From: Methanobacteriota archaeon
Lineage (GTDB): Archaea; Thermoplasmatota; Poseidoniia; Poseidoniales; Poseidoniaceae
Direction of reading: 5' to 3'
Length of the DNA: 34,350 nt
NCBI GenBank assembly: GCA_002726395.1
Contig: PBTA01000007.1
Span: forward strand, 1 to 34,350
Each line of letters starts with the position of its first letter. Position 1 is the stretch's first letter. A program made the position numbers and the translations under genes. Below, piece by piece: positions 6,758 to 16,228 of the stretch. The notes under the pieces were generated by a model. It did no database searches. It saw nothing but the letters and a program-made list of their open reading frames with translations, and had not been told where the DNA came from.

Positions 6758-8020
6758 TTATACCTCTGAAACTGTGACTGAATTTCTAGACGTAGCTGAT
6801 GGAACGTCAGCTGTATTTTTGCTTGTATCTCCAAACTCAACAATGCTTAACGTTCCAACATTTAGAAGCAGAGTAGGAATTGAAACACTACCAGTTTCTA
6901 CACTATTAAAAGTAAAGACCTGATCTTGCGTTGCAGCAAATGAGCTTACATCTGGAGCACCAGCTACGACGTCAGCAAACGTTATGTTGCTGAGAATACT
7001 TGTAACGTTATAAGCGCCTACTACTGGAGCGCCAGCAGTAACATTACTGAATGTAAAGTTATGGTTTTGAGTAAAGCTAAAGCTTGCAATATCTGGCGAA
7101 CCAGAAGCAACGTTAGTGAATACAAATGTTTCATCTTCAGCTGCTGAGAAGGTTGGCACTGCTGGAGAGCCAGTTACCACATTATTAAATGTAAAGCTGT
7201 GAGTTTGTGTGACTGCAAAGTTGTCTGCAACAGGATTACCAGAAGTAACGCCCGTCAGAACAAAAGCGTCAGACAGAGCAATAGTTGTGCTTCCGATTGT
7301 TGGAGAGCCAGCTGTAACATTATTAAAAGTAAGTAAGTGATTTAGTGTAAGTGCATAGTTATCAACTGCTGGTGAGCCAGCCACAACATTGCTGAAAACA
7401 AATGTTTCATCTTCTGCTGCTGTAAAGCTTGGAACTACTGGAGAGCCAGTTGTAACACCGTTAAAAGTAAATGAATGATTTTGTGTTAGTGCATAGTTAG
7501 CAATTGCTGGTGAGCCAGCTGTAACATTGCCAACCGCTATAATCTGAGCTTGGGTTAGTGCTAGATTGTCAACTACTGGAGCGCCAGTATAAACGTTCTC
7601 AGAAACTAATGTTTCACGCTCTGCACAATTAAAGTTTTGTACAATAGGAGCACCAGCTACAACGTTACTAAAAGTAAAGCTGTGATTTTGTGTCAGCGCA
7701 AAGCTGGCGACAACTGGTGGCGCTGTTGCAATGTTGAGTGTGGTAAGAGCGTGTGTTTGCGTAAAGCTTAGATTTTCTATCTGGGGAGAGCCAACACCGA
7801 CACCATTAAATGTAATAGCACTGGTAACGCTTACAGCAGTATTCTCTACAACTGGAGCGCCAGTTACAACATCACTAAAAGTAAAATTGTGGACTACAGT
7901 AGCAGAGAAATTATCAACTACTGGAGCGCCTGTAACAATGCTACTAGGAGTAATATTGACAACATTTACCGTTACATCATCCGCAATGGGCGCTGATGCA
8001 ATGGGAGAAAATCCAAACAT
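6758..8020 (-). CDS. Tail fibre-like protein built of about 16 tandem 23-aa repeats
   Basis: Recurring V(V/T)xGSPxVxNFALTQNHSFTFxN units; located in the fibre cluster. Confidence 0.7.
   Translation of the reverse strand: MFGFSPIASAPIADDVTVNVVNITPSSIVTGAPVVDNFSATVVHNFTFSDVVTGAPVVENTAVSVTSAITFNGVGVGSPQIENLSFTQTHALTTLNIATAPPVVASFALTQNHSFTFSNVVAGAPIVQNFNCAERETLVSENVYTGAPVVDNLALTQAQIIAVGNVTAGSPAIANYALTQNHSFTFNGVTTGSPVVPSFTAAEDETFVFSNVVAGSPAVDNYALTLNHLLTFNNVTAGSPTIGSTTIALSDAFVLTGVTSGNPVADNFAVTQTHSFTFNNVVTGSPAVPTFSAAEDETFVFTNVASGSPDIASFSFTQNHNFTFSNVTAGAPVVGAYNVTSILSNITFADVVAGAPDVSSFAATQDQVFTFNSVETGSVSIPTLLLNVGTLSIVEFGDTSKNTADVPSATSRNSVTVSEV
6830..7960 (-). repeat. Coding tandem repeat, about 69 bp per unit
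   Basis: Repeated DNA such as actggagcgccagttacaac...attaaaagtaaagctgtg in each unit; boundaries approximate. Confidence 0.8.
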
Positions 8021-8030
8021 GGATTAGGTA

Positions 8031-8297
8031 TTACTCACCGCTGTCATCGTCTGTTGGCTCTACATAGTCAGCATTAGCTGTCCATTTTTTGCCATTGTAG
8101 CAATACTTGTTTCCAATCCAATCATCAGGAGTATCAGCAACGTCTGCATAGACTGTAGTATTAGCGTCATTTAGATCACCAATAATAAACTGTACTGGAT
8201 CACCGACTGTAATATTGGCTGCTGTTGACTCAACAGTTACATCGTCAGCGATTGCATATTTAGAAATGTTGTTTTCAGTTTCTACTATAATTTTCAT
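8031..8297 (-). CDS. Small fibre-region protein
   Basis: 88 aa, between two fibre genes. Confidence 0.5.
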   Translation of the reverse strand: MKIIVETENNISKYAIADDVTVESTAANITVGDPVQFIIGDLNDANTTVYADVADTPDDWIGNKYCYNGKKWTANADYVEPTDDDSGE

Positions 8298-8300
8298 TTA

Positions 8301-9785
8301 CTATCCTTTCACGATTAATTTTGATGCTGATAAAGCCGTACCTGCAATTACAGATGGACTGTCGGCTGTAGTACTTAGTGTTCCGTCATTCTGCACATAA
8401 TAAAGCTGCCCTGCTGTCAGTCCACTTTGTGCATCATCTGTTGCCCCTGCAACTTGTATCGTAGCAGTTGCACCGTCTGCATAAGCTGCATCAGAAACGC
8501 CAATATAGTTTGTCGCTGTTAGGTTGTTTTGACTGAAAGCATTTGTAACTACGACATAGCGCCCTTCATTATCACTCTGACCACTTTCATTATAATAGAT
8601 AACAAATTTACCGTCGTTCGTTTCGCGTGCTCCAAGGTACTGCATAGGATTACCCATGCTAACTTCACTACCAATGTTAGTTATTGCGCTTCCATTGAAT
8701 TTAAAGGTTTTGTATTTTGCAGCAGAAGAAACTTGATATGCAACAAGAAAAGTCTGACTTAGAGGATCATATCTTGCAACAGTTTCATACGAAGTTGAGG
8801 AATAAAGTGATGATCCAGAGAGCAGACTTGGAGTAGTGCCAGAAATGCTTACACCTCTAGCTATAATATTTGAATTATCTTCTACATAAGAAATAACGCA
8901 TTTTTGGTTTGTATCGTCATACATAACACTAGGACTTTTAATACGGACAGTTTGACCAGTTAACTTTGCTATTTGTACAGCAGTTCCAAAGCTTATTGAC
9001 GTACCGCTTACCGTTCCAACGCGAATATATGAAATGCCATATGACCCGTTTGTTTCCCAAGGATCAGCAGAAACTAAAACTACTTTCCCTGCTGAAGCAT
9101 CATAACCTAGTGCCATGGTGTAGGTATTGCCCTGACTTATAGCAGTAGCACTCCCAAAACTAATAGACGTACCCGAAACAGTTCCAACTGCGACCTTACC
9201 AAGCGCATTAGAGTAGTACCCAACAATAACTTTATTATTTGCAGTATCATAGGCAAGAGTAGGATTTTCACCTATTGCACTACTATCTACAACAACGTTT
9301 GATCCAAAACTTACAGTGTTATTAGAAGGATCGACCGTCCCAACTTTGGCAGTGACATAGTTACTGTTATCATTATCTCTAAAAACTACAATAATTTTAG
9401 AATTATCAGGATCATAAATTCCACTGAAATGTGAACCGGAATTAGTACCGTTTACTGCTGTTTCTGTCAAACTTCCAACCGTATTACCTGAGATAGTTCC
9501 CACTACTGCGGTTATGCGGTTATACCAACCATCATTAGTTAAAAAGATCACTCTATTATTTGTAGAGTCGTAAACGATACCTTCATTTGAGTGCATACCC
9601 ACACCGTAAACATAACCAGAACCCTGACTACCGCCTGTCCATCTATTACCACCATAATATACAGCCTCTGTTCCAGCCGATGCGCTTTGTTGGGTTGCAG
9701 CAATTGCACTAACTGTTCCATCTGCATTTACACAAACTTTAGTACCATCAGATAACGCACCATTAGCAACAACTTGTGTTGTGTT
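8301..9785 (-). repeat. Propeller-like module 4 (C-terminal)
   Basis: Header VVANGALSDGTKVCVNADGTVSAIA, seven blades, terminal LTATNYIGVSDAAYADGATATIQVAG domain. Confidence 0.6.
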
Positions 9786-12700
9786 TGGCTTCTCAATTGG
9801 CTGTCCAGATTTAACAAGTAACTTTGTTGCAGAGATAGCTGTACCTGCGACAACGGAAGGTGAGCTAGGAGTAAGCCCGATACCGCCAGTGCTTTGAACA
9901 AAGTAAGTTTGTGCAGGTGTTAAACTTGATTGAGCATCATCTACTGACCCTGCGGTTTGAATAGTTGCAGTAGCACCATTGCTGTAAGCTCCATCAGATA
10001 CACCTAAAAAGTTTTCATCTGTAAGGTTTGTTGATCCGTCAAATGGGCTTTGTACTACAACAGCTTGCGCTTGACTATCACTGTCATTCTTAAAGATTAC
10101 CAAAAATTTATTAGCAGTTGTATCATAAGTTACCCATCTTGTACTATAAGCTTCTAATTGATCTGAACTACTTAAAATTGTGCTTGCAGACCCTACTGTT
10201 GCACTTGTACCCGACACAGTTACAGGAAAATAAACAGTATCATTTAAAGAGGCTGTCCATCTACGGTAAAACAACGCTATATTTTGATTGTCTGGATCAT
10301 AAACAATAGTTTTTGAATTGGAGTTATGATCAACAAAGCCAGTAATTTTTGACCCAAAACTGATACTTGTGCCCGAAACAGTCCCCACTTGCAATGTTTG
10401 AGCTTCACTGTTGTTATAATCCTCATAAGCGACAACTACTTTATTAGCATTAACGTCATAAGCTACTCTAGGGTCATCAGACCTATCAGAATTAAAGTAA
10501 GTTGTACTACCTATAGAAAGTGAGTTGGAACTGTTTGATACAGTAAGAACTTTAGCTGCACCATAGAGACTATTAGCATTATCTCTGAAAACAAGTACAA
10601 CTTTGTTACTGCCACTGTCAAAAGCCATATGATGACCATATGCAGCACTGTTAATTGTTTGCGCTGATCCGCTTGTAATTGTGGTTCCTGAGACTGTACC
10701 AACAACAGTTTCTAGTCTATATGATTGATCAAAATTGATTGCAGCAAAGACAAATCTATTTTCATTGCTATCAAAGACAACATCACACATTCCTGGTTGA
10801 AAACTTGCTAAATTCTTTGCTCCTCCTACCGTAATAGTTGTGCCTGACACCGTCATAGCTTTTGCGCCCCAATAAAAGGGATTCCCTTGTTTTCGGTAAC
10901 TACAGACAACAGCTTGTGAATTGGGATCATAAGCAGTAGCAAGATAATCAATAGTGTGAGAACTTTCGAAGGTAACTTGGTTTGCAAACGTAACAGACGT
11001 TCCTGAGATTGTTCCTAGTGCAGCATAGGTAGTATTGCTGCTGCTATCTCGGTATACAGCGACTATCTTGTTTATTCCAGAATGATAAACTGCTGTAGGA
11101 TCATTAGCTATACTACTAGAGTAAACAGTTGCAGGAGTACCAACAGCAAAAGCTTGTGTACTATCTGCGACAACACTAACTGTTCCATCTGAGTTAAGAA
11201 CAACCATGTCTCCGTTTGCTAATGCTCCTGATGCTGTAGCTGTAATACTACCTGCCCCTGTCGCATCATCTGTCCAAGCATAATCTGAACCATTGTAACT
11301 TAGAACTTGCCCACTAGATGCTCCACTTAGATTGAGGTGTGCATCTACTTGAGTATTTGTATAACTTGCAGGATTAGTATCAGGATTTATTGATAATTGA
11401 GTTGCACTAAGAGCCGTACCTGCCATTACTGCAATTGTATCAGGGCTTGTTCCTAATGATCCATCAGCTTGAACATAATAACTCTGACCTGCTGTAAGAC
11501 CACTTTGAGCGTCATCAACTGCCCCTGCAATCTGCACTGTAGCCGTTGCACCATCTGCATACGCAGCATTTGAAACACCAATGAAGTTTTCTGAGGTGAG
11601 TGATCTTGTTACTGAAAAAGCATTTTGAATAATTATTGCTGTACCTTTATTGGAATTACCATCATCTCTGTATGCCGCAATCATACGTTTACTATTGGAG
11701 TCGTAAGCAATGTGAGGGTAGTCAGAAGTTCCAGAATTTAAGGTAAATTCTGCGCCAACAGTAAATGTTGTTCCGCTTAAAGTAATTCTATTTGCCACCA
11801 AAGAGCTGCCAATATTTTTTTCATACACAGCGACTAATACTTCTGCATTGGCATCATAATCTATTTCAATTCTGTTTATATCCGCAGAATTTAAAGATTG
11901 TTCACTACCAAAAGAAACACTTGTGCCACTGATAGTAGCTGCTCTTATTCTTCCTAAACCTCCCAGACCATCATCAGAGAAAGCAATTACAACTTTCTGT
12001 GCGCTTGCGTCATACGTTGAGTCTAAATAAGCAGTAGAACCACTATTAAATTCTACCTCTGTACCAAAGCTTACTGACGTTCCGCTGATAGTAGCGACCC
12101 TACATTTTCCATATTGTGATGCACCTCTATAAGAAATAAGGAATTTTTGAGCGTTAGCATCATAGACAGGTCTAGGGGACATAGTACCATCATCATTAGA
12201 GATTCGTGCATTTGTCCCTGCTGATATAGTTCCACCACTTACAGAAATTACACGTGCGTTAATTTTATAACTATCATTTGCATCACTATAGCATAGCAAA
12301 AACTTTCCATTAACTGTGTCATAGTCAACTTCAGCATATGCCCCTCTCGCTACATTTTGCTCTGATCCAAAACTAACGCTTGTGCCACTGACAGTCGCTA
12401 TTACAGCATTGCAATTACCATTATTTGTTTCATCTAAATAGAAACACACAATTGAACTTGATGCAGTATGATAAGCTGCATTAATCCAAGATGTTGCACC
12501 TGTGTTAAAAACAGAAGGTGTTCCAAAAGAAATTGTAGTTCCACTAATTGTTCCGACTACTGCTGTACCATATTCACTATTCGATTGATCTTGATAGAAA
12601 AGAACTATTTTTCCTGAACCTGGATCGGTTACCGAAGACATATATCTTGAGCCAGAAGTTCCCGTGTTAAAAACTGTTTCTGAACCTATAGCATTACTTA

Positions 12701-15353
12701 CGCTCTGTGTGCCAATCGCGCTTACAGTGCCGTCTGCATTGATGATTACCATATCGCCATTTGATAATGCACCTGCGGCTGTACCATTTAACGATGGTGA
12801 TGTACTGTCATTTGTCCAAGCATAATCACTTCCGTTCCAACTTAATACTTGCCCAGAAGAAGCACCACTTACATTAAGATGACTATCAACGTCACTATTT
12901 GTATAGCTTGTTATTGTTGGGTCACTATCTGGATTTATCAGTAATTTAGTCGCAGAAATCGCTGTACCTGCTACCACTGAAATCGTATCTGGTGTCGTTG
13001 ACAAACCTCCAGTTGCAGCTTGCACATAATAAGTCTGCCCTGCTGTCAAACCACTTTGAGCATCATCTACCGAACCTGCCGTTTGGATTGTCGCTGTAGC
13101 ACCATTAGCGTAAGCACCGTCAGATATACCTATAAAATTTTCCGCTGTTAGTGTAGCACCTCCAGTCGTGGGCGTACGCCAAACAACAGCCTCACCATCA
13201 TAGCTATTGTCACTATCTTGATCTGTAAAAGCAAATATAATTCTATCATTTGAAGAGTCATAAGCTAATGGATTGTGTCCTGAGTTCTTTTGAGTAGTGC
13301 CTAAATTGGCAGGTGTACTAAAGCTTACACTTGTTCCTGAGATAGTCGCATATGCGTATCTTTTATTATATGGTGAAGCATCCTTTCCATAAACAACAAG
13401 TATCTTTTTTGAAGTTGGATCGTATATTGCGTTTGGAGTATTTCCTTTGGCACTTTCAATATGGGTTATACTACCAAAAGAAATACTATTTCCACTACTT
13501 GCTACTGTTCCAACAAAACCTCCCAAATATTCAGTAGCACCCACCTCATCTTGCATGAGTAACAACATTTTTCCAGAGTTTGTATCGTAGGTAAGATCAA
13601 CATCTTCACCTTGTCGTAAATTTACTGCAGCCGCCATGCCAATATGTTGTTGTGTAATTGTACCTACGGCAGTAGCAACTTGCGTTGGGCTAACATCATC
13701 TCTACGAAACGCATAAACTACCCTTGCATTTACTGGATCATATTCAACTTTATTATGAAAAGTAGCACCATTGTGAGAATAAGTTGGACTTGAAAAAGAA
13801 ATTGAGGTTCCACTAACACTTCCAACTGAGGTAAATCCTTTATTACTTGTTCCACGATATGACATAATTATTTGGGAATTACCTGAGTCATAAGCAAAAT
13901 CATGGAAATAATGATATGTACCAGTTCCGTGCGTGGTTGCTGATCCAACGCTAAGACTTCCATTAGCCGCTAATGTAATTACTTTTGTTTTTCCTGCACC
14001 GCTATCACCCCAATCTCCAAAAGCAACAACAATTTTTTCGCTAACAGGATCATATATAGTAGCAATTTGTTTAGAATTTGAAGAATGTAAAGTAGTTTTG
14101 GTTCCAAAGCTGATTGTTTCACCAGAAACCGTTCCAACAACACCAGTCAAATAATAGCTATTATTTAGTCTGTCAGAATAGATAATTACTATTTTATTTA
14201 ATGCTGCATGATAAACAGCATTCGGTGTTTCAGTATATTGCGTTGTATCAAAAATAGATTGCGCACCTATATTCTGTGTTCTTGGTGCCTCTATTATACT
14301 TACCGTTCCATCTGCATTGATCGCAACCGTTGCGCCATCAGTTAATGCTCCTGTTGCTACGGCAGTTAAATTACCTCCTCCACCACCTGTTGCCTGATCT
14401 ACAAAACTTAAATTTCCTGATCCATCCGTTTTTAGGACTTGATCTGCACTTCCATCTGCTGTTGGAAAAGATAAACCATCTAAGATAACCTTCCCCGAAC
14501 CATTAGGAGTAATAGCTATATTTCTATTGGAAGTAGATACGATACTATTGGTCTGAACATCTAAATCACCGCCTAACTGGGGAGAAGTGTCCTCAGAAAT
14601 ATTACCTAATCCACCACTAGCCATTGTAGTGAAGCTTAAATTTCCACTACCATCTGTTTTTAAAACTTGGTTAGCTGAACCATCTGCTGTTGGGTGAGAC
14701 AGACCATCAATAATTACTTTGCCAGAACCGTTTGGCGTTATTGAAATATTGCCATTTGATGCAGAGACGATTGACTGTCCATTAACATCAAGCGAGCCTC
14801 CCAATTGAGGAGAAGTATCTTCAACAATATTATCAATTCCGCTAGTATCACTGTCTGCAACCCAAGCATAATCTGAGCCGTTCCAACCTAATAGCTGTCC
14901 ACTGGATGCAGCGCTTGTATTTAAATGAGTATCTACATCGCTGTCACTGTAAGAGCTAACGGCAACAGGAGCAGTTTCTGCACCAGCACCCATACCGCTA
15001 TGATTTCCGCAATAATAATAAAGTTGATCAGGAGCGTCTTGCTGTAATTGGACTTCTACATATGCCCCTGCGCTACCTGCTGTTCCTGATGTTGTAACAC
15101 CAGTTGTATAAGCCGAACCACTGCCATGAGTACCGTCTGAAGTTGTGCTAAATCTAAGTGGGTGATTTGAATTTGTACTATCGCTTACATCAAATCTATA
15201 TTTAACACCCTTGGGAATAAACATATCCTGTTGTGAAGTTCCATCTACAACAAACTTACCGCCAGCAACCGTGACAGTAACAGCTATACCTTTTAAGCTT
15301 CCGTCTGTTTGAACATCTTTTGCAAAAGTTGCTAAATTTCTGTTTATACTCAT
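8301..15353 (-). CDS. Giant tail fibre/adhesin (2350 aa) with cupredoxin-like N-terminus and four 7-blade beta-propeller-like modules
   Basis: Single ORF; fibre motifs EDTSPQLGGxLDxxxxxIxSxxNxNIxITPNGSGKV; repeated YDxxxxKVVVAYRDxxNSxxxxAxVGTVSGTSISFGS blades; repeated LTxENFIGVSDGAYAxGATATIQ module ends. Confidence 0.8.
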   Translation of the reverse strand: MSINRNLATFAKDVQTDGSLKGIAVTVTVAGGKFVVDGTSQQDMFIPKGVKYRFDVSDSTNSNHPLRFSTTSDGTHGSGSAYTTGVTTSGTAGSAGAYVEVQLQQDAPDQLYYYCGNHSGMGAGAETAPVAVSSYSDSDVDTHLNTSAASSGQLLGWNGSDYAWVADSDTSGIDNIVEDTSPQLGGSLDVNGQSIVSASNGNISITPNGSGKVIIDGLSHPTADGSANQVLKTDGSGNLSFTTMASGGLGNISEDTSPQLGGDLDVQTNSIVSTSNRNIAITPNGSGKVILDGLSFPTADGSADQVLKTDGSGNLSFVDQATGGGGGNLTAVATGALTDGATVAINADGTVSIIEAPRTQNIGAQSIFDTTQYTETPNAVYHAALNKIVIIYSDRLNNSYYLTGVVGTVSGETISFGTKTTLHSSNSKQIATIYDPVSEKIVVAFGDWGDSGAGKTKVITLAANGSLSVGSATTHGTGTYHYFHDFAYDSGNSQIIMSYRGTSNKGFTSVGSVSGTSISFSSPTYSHNGATFHNKVEYDPVNARVVYAFRRDDVSPTQVATAVGTITQQHIGMAAAVNLRQGEDVDLTYDTNSGKMLLLMQDEVGATEYLGGFVGTVASSGNSISFGSITHIESAKGNTPNAIYDPTSKKILVVYGKDASPYNKRYAYATISGTSVSFSTPANLGTTQKNSGHNPLAYDSSNDRIIFAFTDQDSDNSYDGEAVVWRTPTTGGATLTAENFIGISDGAYANGATATIQTAGSVDDAQSGLTAGQTYYVQAATGGLSTTPDTISVVAGTAISATKLLINPDSDPTITSYTNSDVDSHLNVSGASSGQVLSWNGSDYAWTNDSTSPSLNGTAAGALSNGDMVIINADGTVSAIGTQSVSNAIGSETVFNTGTSGSRYMSSVTDPGSGKIVLFYQDQSNSEYGTAVVGTISGTTISFGTPSVFNTGATSWINAAYHTASSSIVCFYLDETNNGNCNAVIATVSGTSVSFGSEQNVARGAYAEVDYDTVNGKFLLCYSDANDSYKINARVISVSGGTISAGTNARISNDDGTMSPRPVYDANAQKFLISYRGASQYGKCRVATISGTSVSFGTEVEFNSGSTAYLDSTYDASAQKVVIAFSDDGLGGLGRIRAATISGTSVSFGSEQSLNSADINRIEIDYDANAEVLVAVYEKNIGSSLVANRITLSGTTFTVGAEFTLNSGTSDYPHIAYDSNSKRMIAAYRDDGNSNKGTAIIIQNAFSVTRSLTSENFIGVSNAAYADGATATVQIAGAVDDAQSGLTAGQSYYVQADGSLGTSPDTIAVMAGTALSATQLSINPDTNPASYTNTQVDAHLNLSGASSGQVLSYNGSDYAWTDDATGAGSITATASGALANGDMVVLNSDGTVSVVADSTQAFAVGTPATVYSSSIANDPTAVYHSGINKIVAVYRDSSSNTTYAALGTISGTSVTFANQVTFESSHTIDYLATAYDPNSQAVVCSYRKQGNPFYWGAKAMTVSGTTITVGGAKNLASFQPGMCDVVFDSNENRFVFAAINFDQSYRLETVVGTVSGTTITSGSAQTINSAAYGHHMAFDSGSNKVVLVFRDNANSLYGAAKVLTVSNSSNSLSIGSTTYFNSDRSDDPRVAYDVNANKVVVAYEDYNNSEAQTLQVGTVSGTSISFGSKITGFVDHNSNSKTIVYDPDNQNIALFYRRWTASLNDTVYFPVTVSGTSATVGSASTILSSSDQLEAYSTRWVTYDTTANKFLVIFKNDSDSQAQAVVVQSPFDGSTNLTDENFLGVSDGAYSNGATATIQTAGSVDDAQSSLTPAQTYFVQSTGGIGLTPSSPSVVAGTAISATKLLVKSGQPIEKPNTTQVVANGALSDGTKVCVNADGTVSAIAATQQSASAGTEAVYYGGNRWTGGSQGSGYVYGVGMHSNEGIVYDSTNNRVIFLTNDGWYNRITAVVGTISGNTVGSLTETAVNGTNSGSHFSGIYDPDNSKIIVVFRDNDNSNYVTAKVGTVDPSNNTVSFGSNVVVDSSAIGENPTLAYDTANNKVIVGYYSNALGKVAVGTVSGTSISFGSATAISQGNTYTMALGYDASAGKVVLVSADPWETNGSYGISYIRVGTVSGTSISFGTAVQIAKLTGQTVRIKSPSVMYDDTNQKCVISYVEDNSNIIARGVSISGTTPSLLSGSSLYSSTSYETVARYDPLSQTFLVAYQVSSAAKYKTFKFNGSAITNIGSEVSMGNPMQYLGARETNDGKFVIYYNESGQSDNEGRYVVVTNAFSQNNLTATNYIGVSDAAYADGATATIQVAGATDDAQSGLTAGQLYYVQNDGTLSTTADSPSVIAGTALSASKLIVKG
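9800..11250 (-). repeat. Propeller-like module 3
   Basis: Header ATASGALANGDMVVLNSDGTVSVVA, seven blades, LTDENFLGVSDGAYSNGATATIQTAG domain. Confidence 0.6.
11371..12796 (-). repeat. Propeller-like module 2
   Basis: Header GTAAGALSNGDMVIINADGTVSAIG, seven blades, LTSENFIGVSNAAYADGATATVQIAG domain. Confidence 0.6.
12920..14370 (-). repeat. Propeller-like module 1
   Basis: Header AVATGALTDGATVAINADGTVSIIE, seven blades, LTAENFIGISDGAYANGATATIQTAG domain. Confidence 0.6.
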
Positions 15354-15362
15354 ATCAGATCC

Positions 15363-16076
15363 TTAAATTGCATACTGTTGAACTTGCACAATATCCCCAG
15401 CATTACCGCCAGAAACTAAAGTTACTGTGCTGGAAGAAATTGAATAATCGGTATTCGGTAAAAGCAAAATGCCGTTTATGTAGACCGCACTTTTATTAAT
15501 GTTATAACTGCCACTAAATGCAGTTTGCCCAGCTGTTGCTGTAAACTCAGTTGTCGAATAATTTGCAGAAGCACCGCCATACTCTACCACTTCAACAATA
15601 TCGCCAGCACTAGCCCCTGCGCCTAAAACAACAGCCGTTCCTGAGCTTGACGTAAATGAGGAGGTATCTAATTTAGCTCCGTTCATAAACACCAGGATGT
15701 TACCAACTGTATAATTTACGCTAAAACTGGTTTGCCCAGCTGTCGCTGTAAATGCTGTAAAATTGTGAGCAGCACCCGAAAGAGTTAGATCAGCAGAAGA
15801 CGGACTGATAAAGACATATGCAGAACCGCTAAGATTAAGAAGCGAACCAGTAGAGCTACTACGGAGCACACGGGTCAAAGTTTGGCCGGAGTGTGTATAG
15901 ACCCCTTGAGATATTTCCCAGGCAGTACTATCTTCTATTACAAAAACGGTTGTATCCCCGTCTGCAATCCCACCATCTGCAAAACTTTGATAGCCACTAC
16001 GGGGAGAGCCTAAACTTATTGTACCCGTGCCCGTACTGCTAGTTGAGACAGAGACCCTATCAGCAAATTTTACCAT
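15363..16076 (-). CDS. Virion structural/tail fibre protein
   Basis: Two copies of FTATAGQTxFSxxYxxxxxxVxxNGxxL...GDIVxVxxY, a repeat typical of marine phage fibres. Confidence 0.65.
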   Translation of the reverse strand: MVKFADRVSVSTSSTGTGTISLGSPRSGYQSFADGGIADGDTTVFVIEDSTAWEISQGVYTHSGQTLTRVLRSSSTGSLLNLSGSAYVFISPSSADLTLSGAAHNFTAFTATAGQTSFSVNYTVGNILVFMNGAKLDTSSFTSSSGTAVVLGAGASAGDIVEVVEYGGASANYSTTEFTATAGQTAFSGSYNINKSAVYINGILLLPNTDYSISSSTVTLVSGGNAGDIVQVQQYAI

Positions 16077-16217
16077 CTACTTTTCCGTTTCTTTTTTCTT
16101 CTCTTCTTGAGCCTCATCGCTCTTCAAATCTGTCGTGTAGCCTTTGTCAGATATTTTTTTTGCGACTTCATCAGAAACAAACTCAAAGTGATGAACTGTT
16201 TTTGTAGTCATAACCAT
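16077..16217 (-). CDS. 46-aa small protein, absent from the ORF track
   Basis: MVMTTKTVHHFEFVSDEVAKKISDKGYTTDLKSDEAQEEKKKETEK* fills the gap between two fibre-cluster genes. Confidence 0.5.
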   Translation of the reverse strand: MVMTTKTVHHFEFVSDEVAKKISDKGYTTDLKSDEAQEEKKKETEK

Positions 16218-16228
16218 TAGCTAATTCC

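Noticed and set aside
6830-7960. Regular 69-bp repeats that could suggest a CRISPR array or satellite
   Set aside because: They are in-frame coding repeats of one ORF with no constant-repeat/variable-spacer pattern.
8529-14154. ORFs antisense to or out of frame within the 2350-aa gene (8529-8762, 10118-10309, 10511-10705, 13352-13537, 13933-14154)
   Set aside because: Low-complexity shadow ORFs inside a long repetitive coding gene, with no protein-like features or upstream context.
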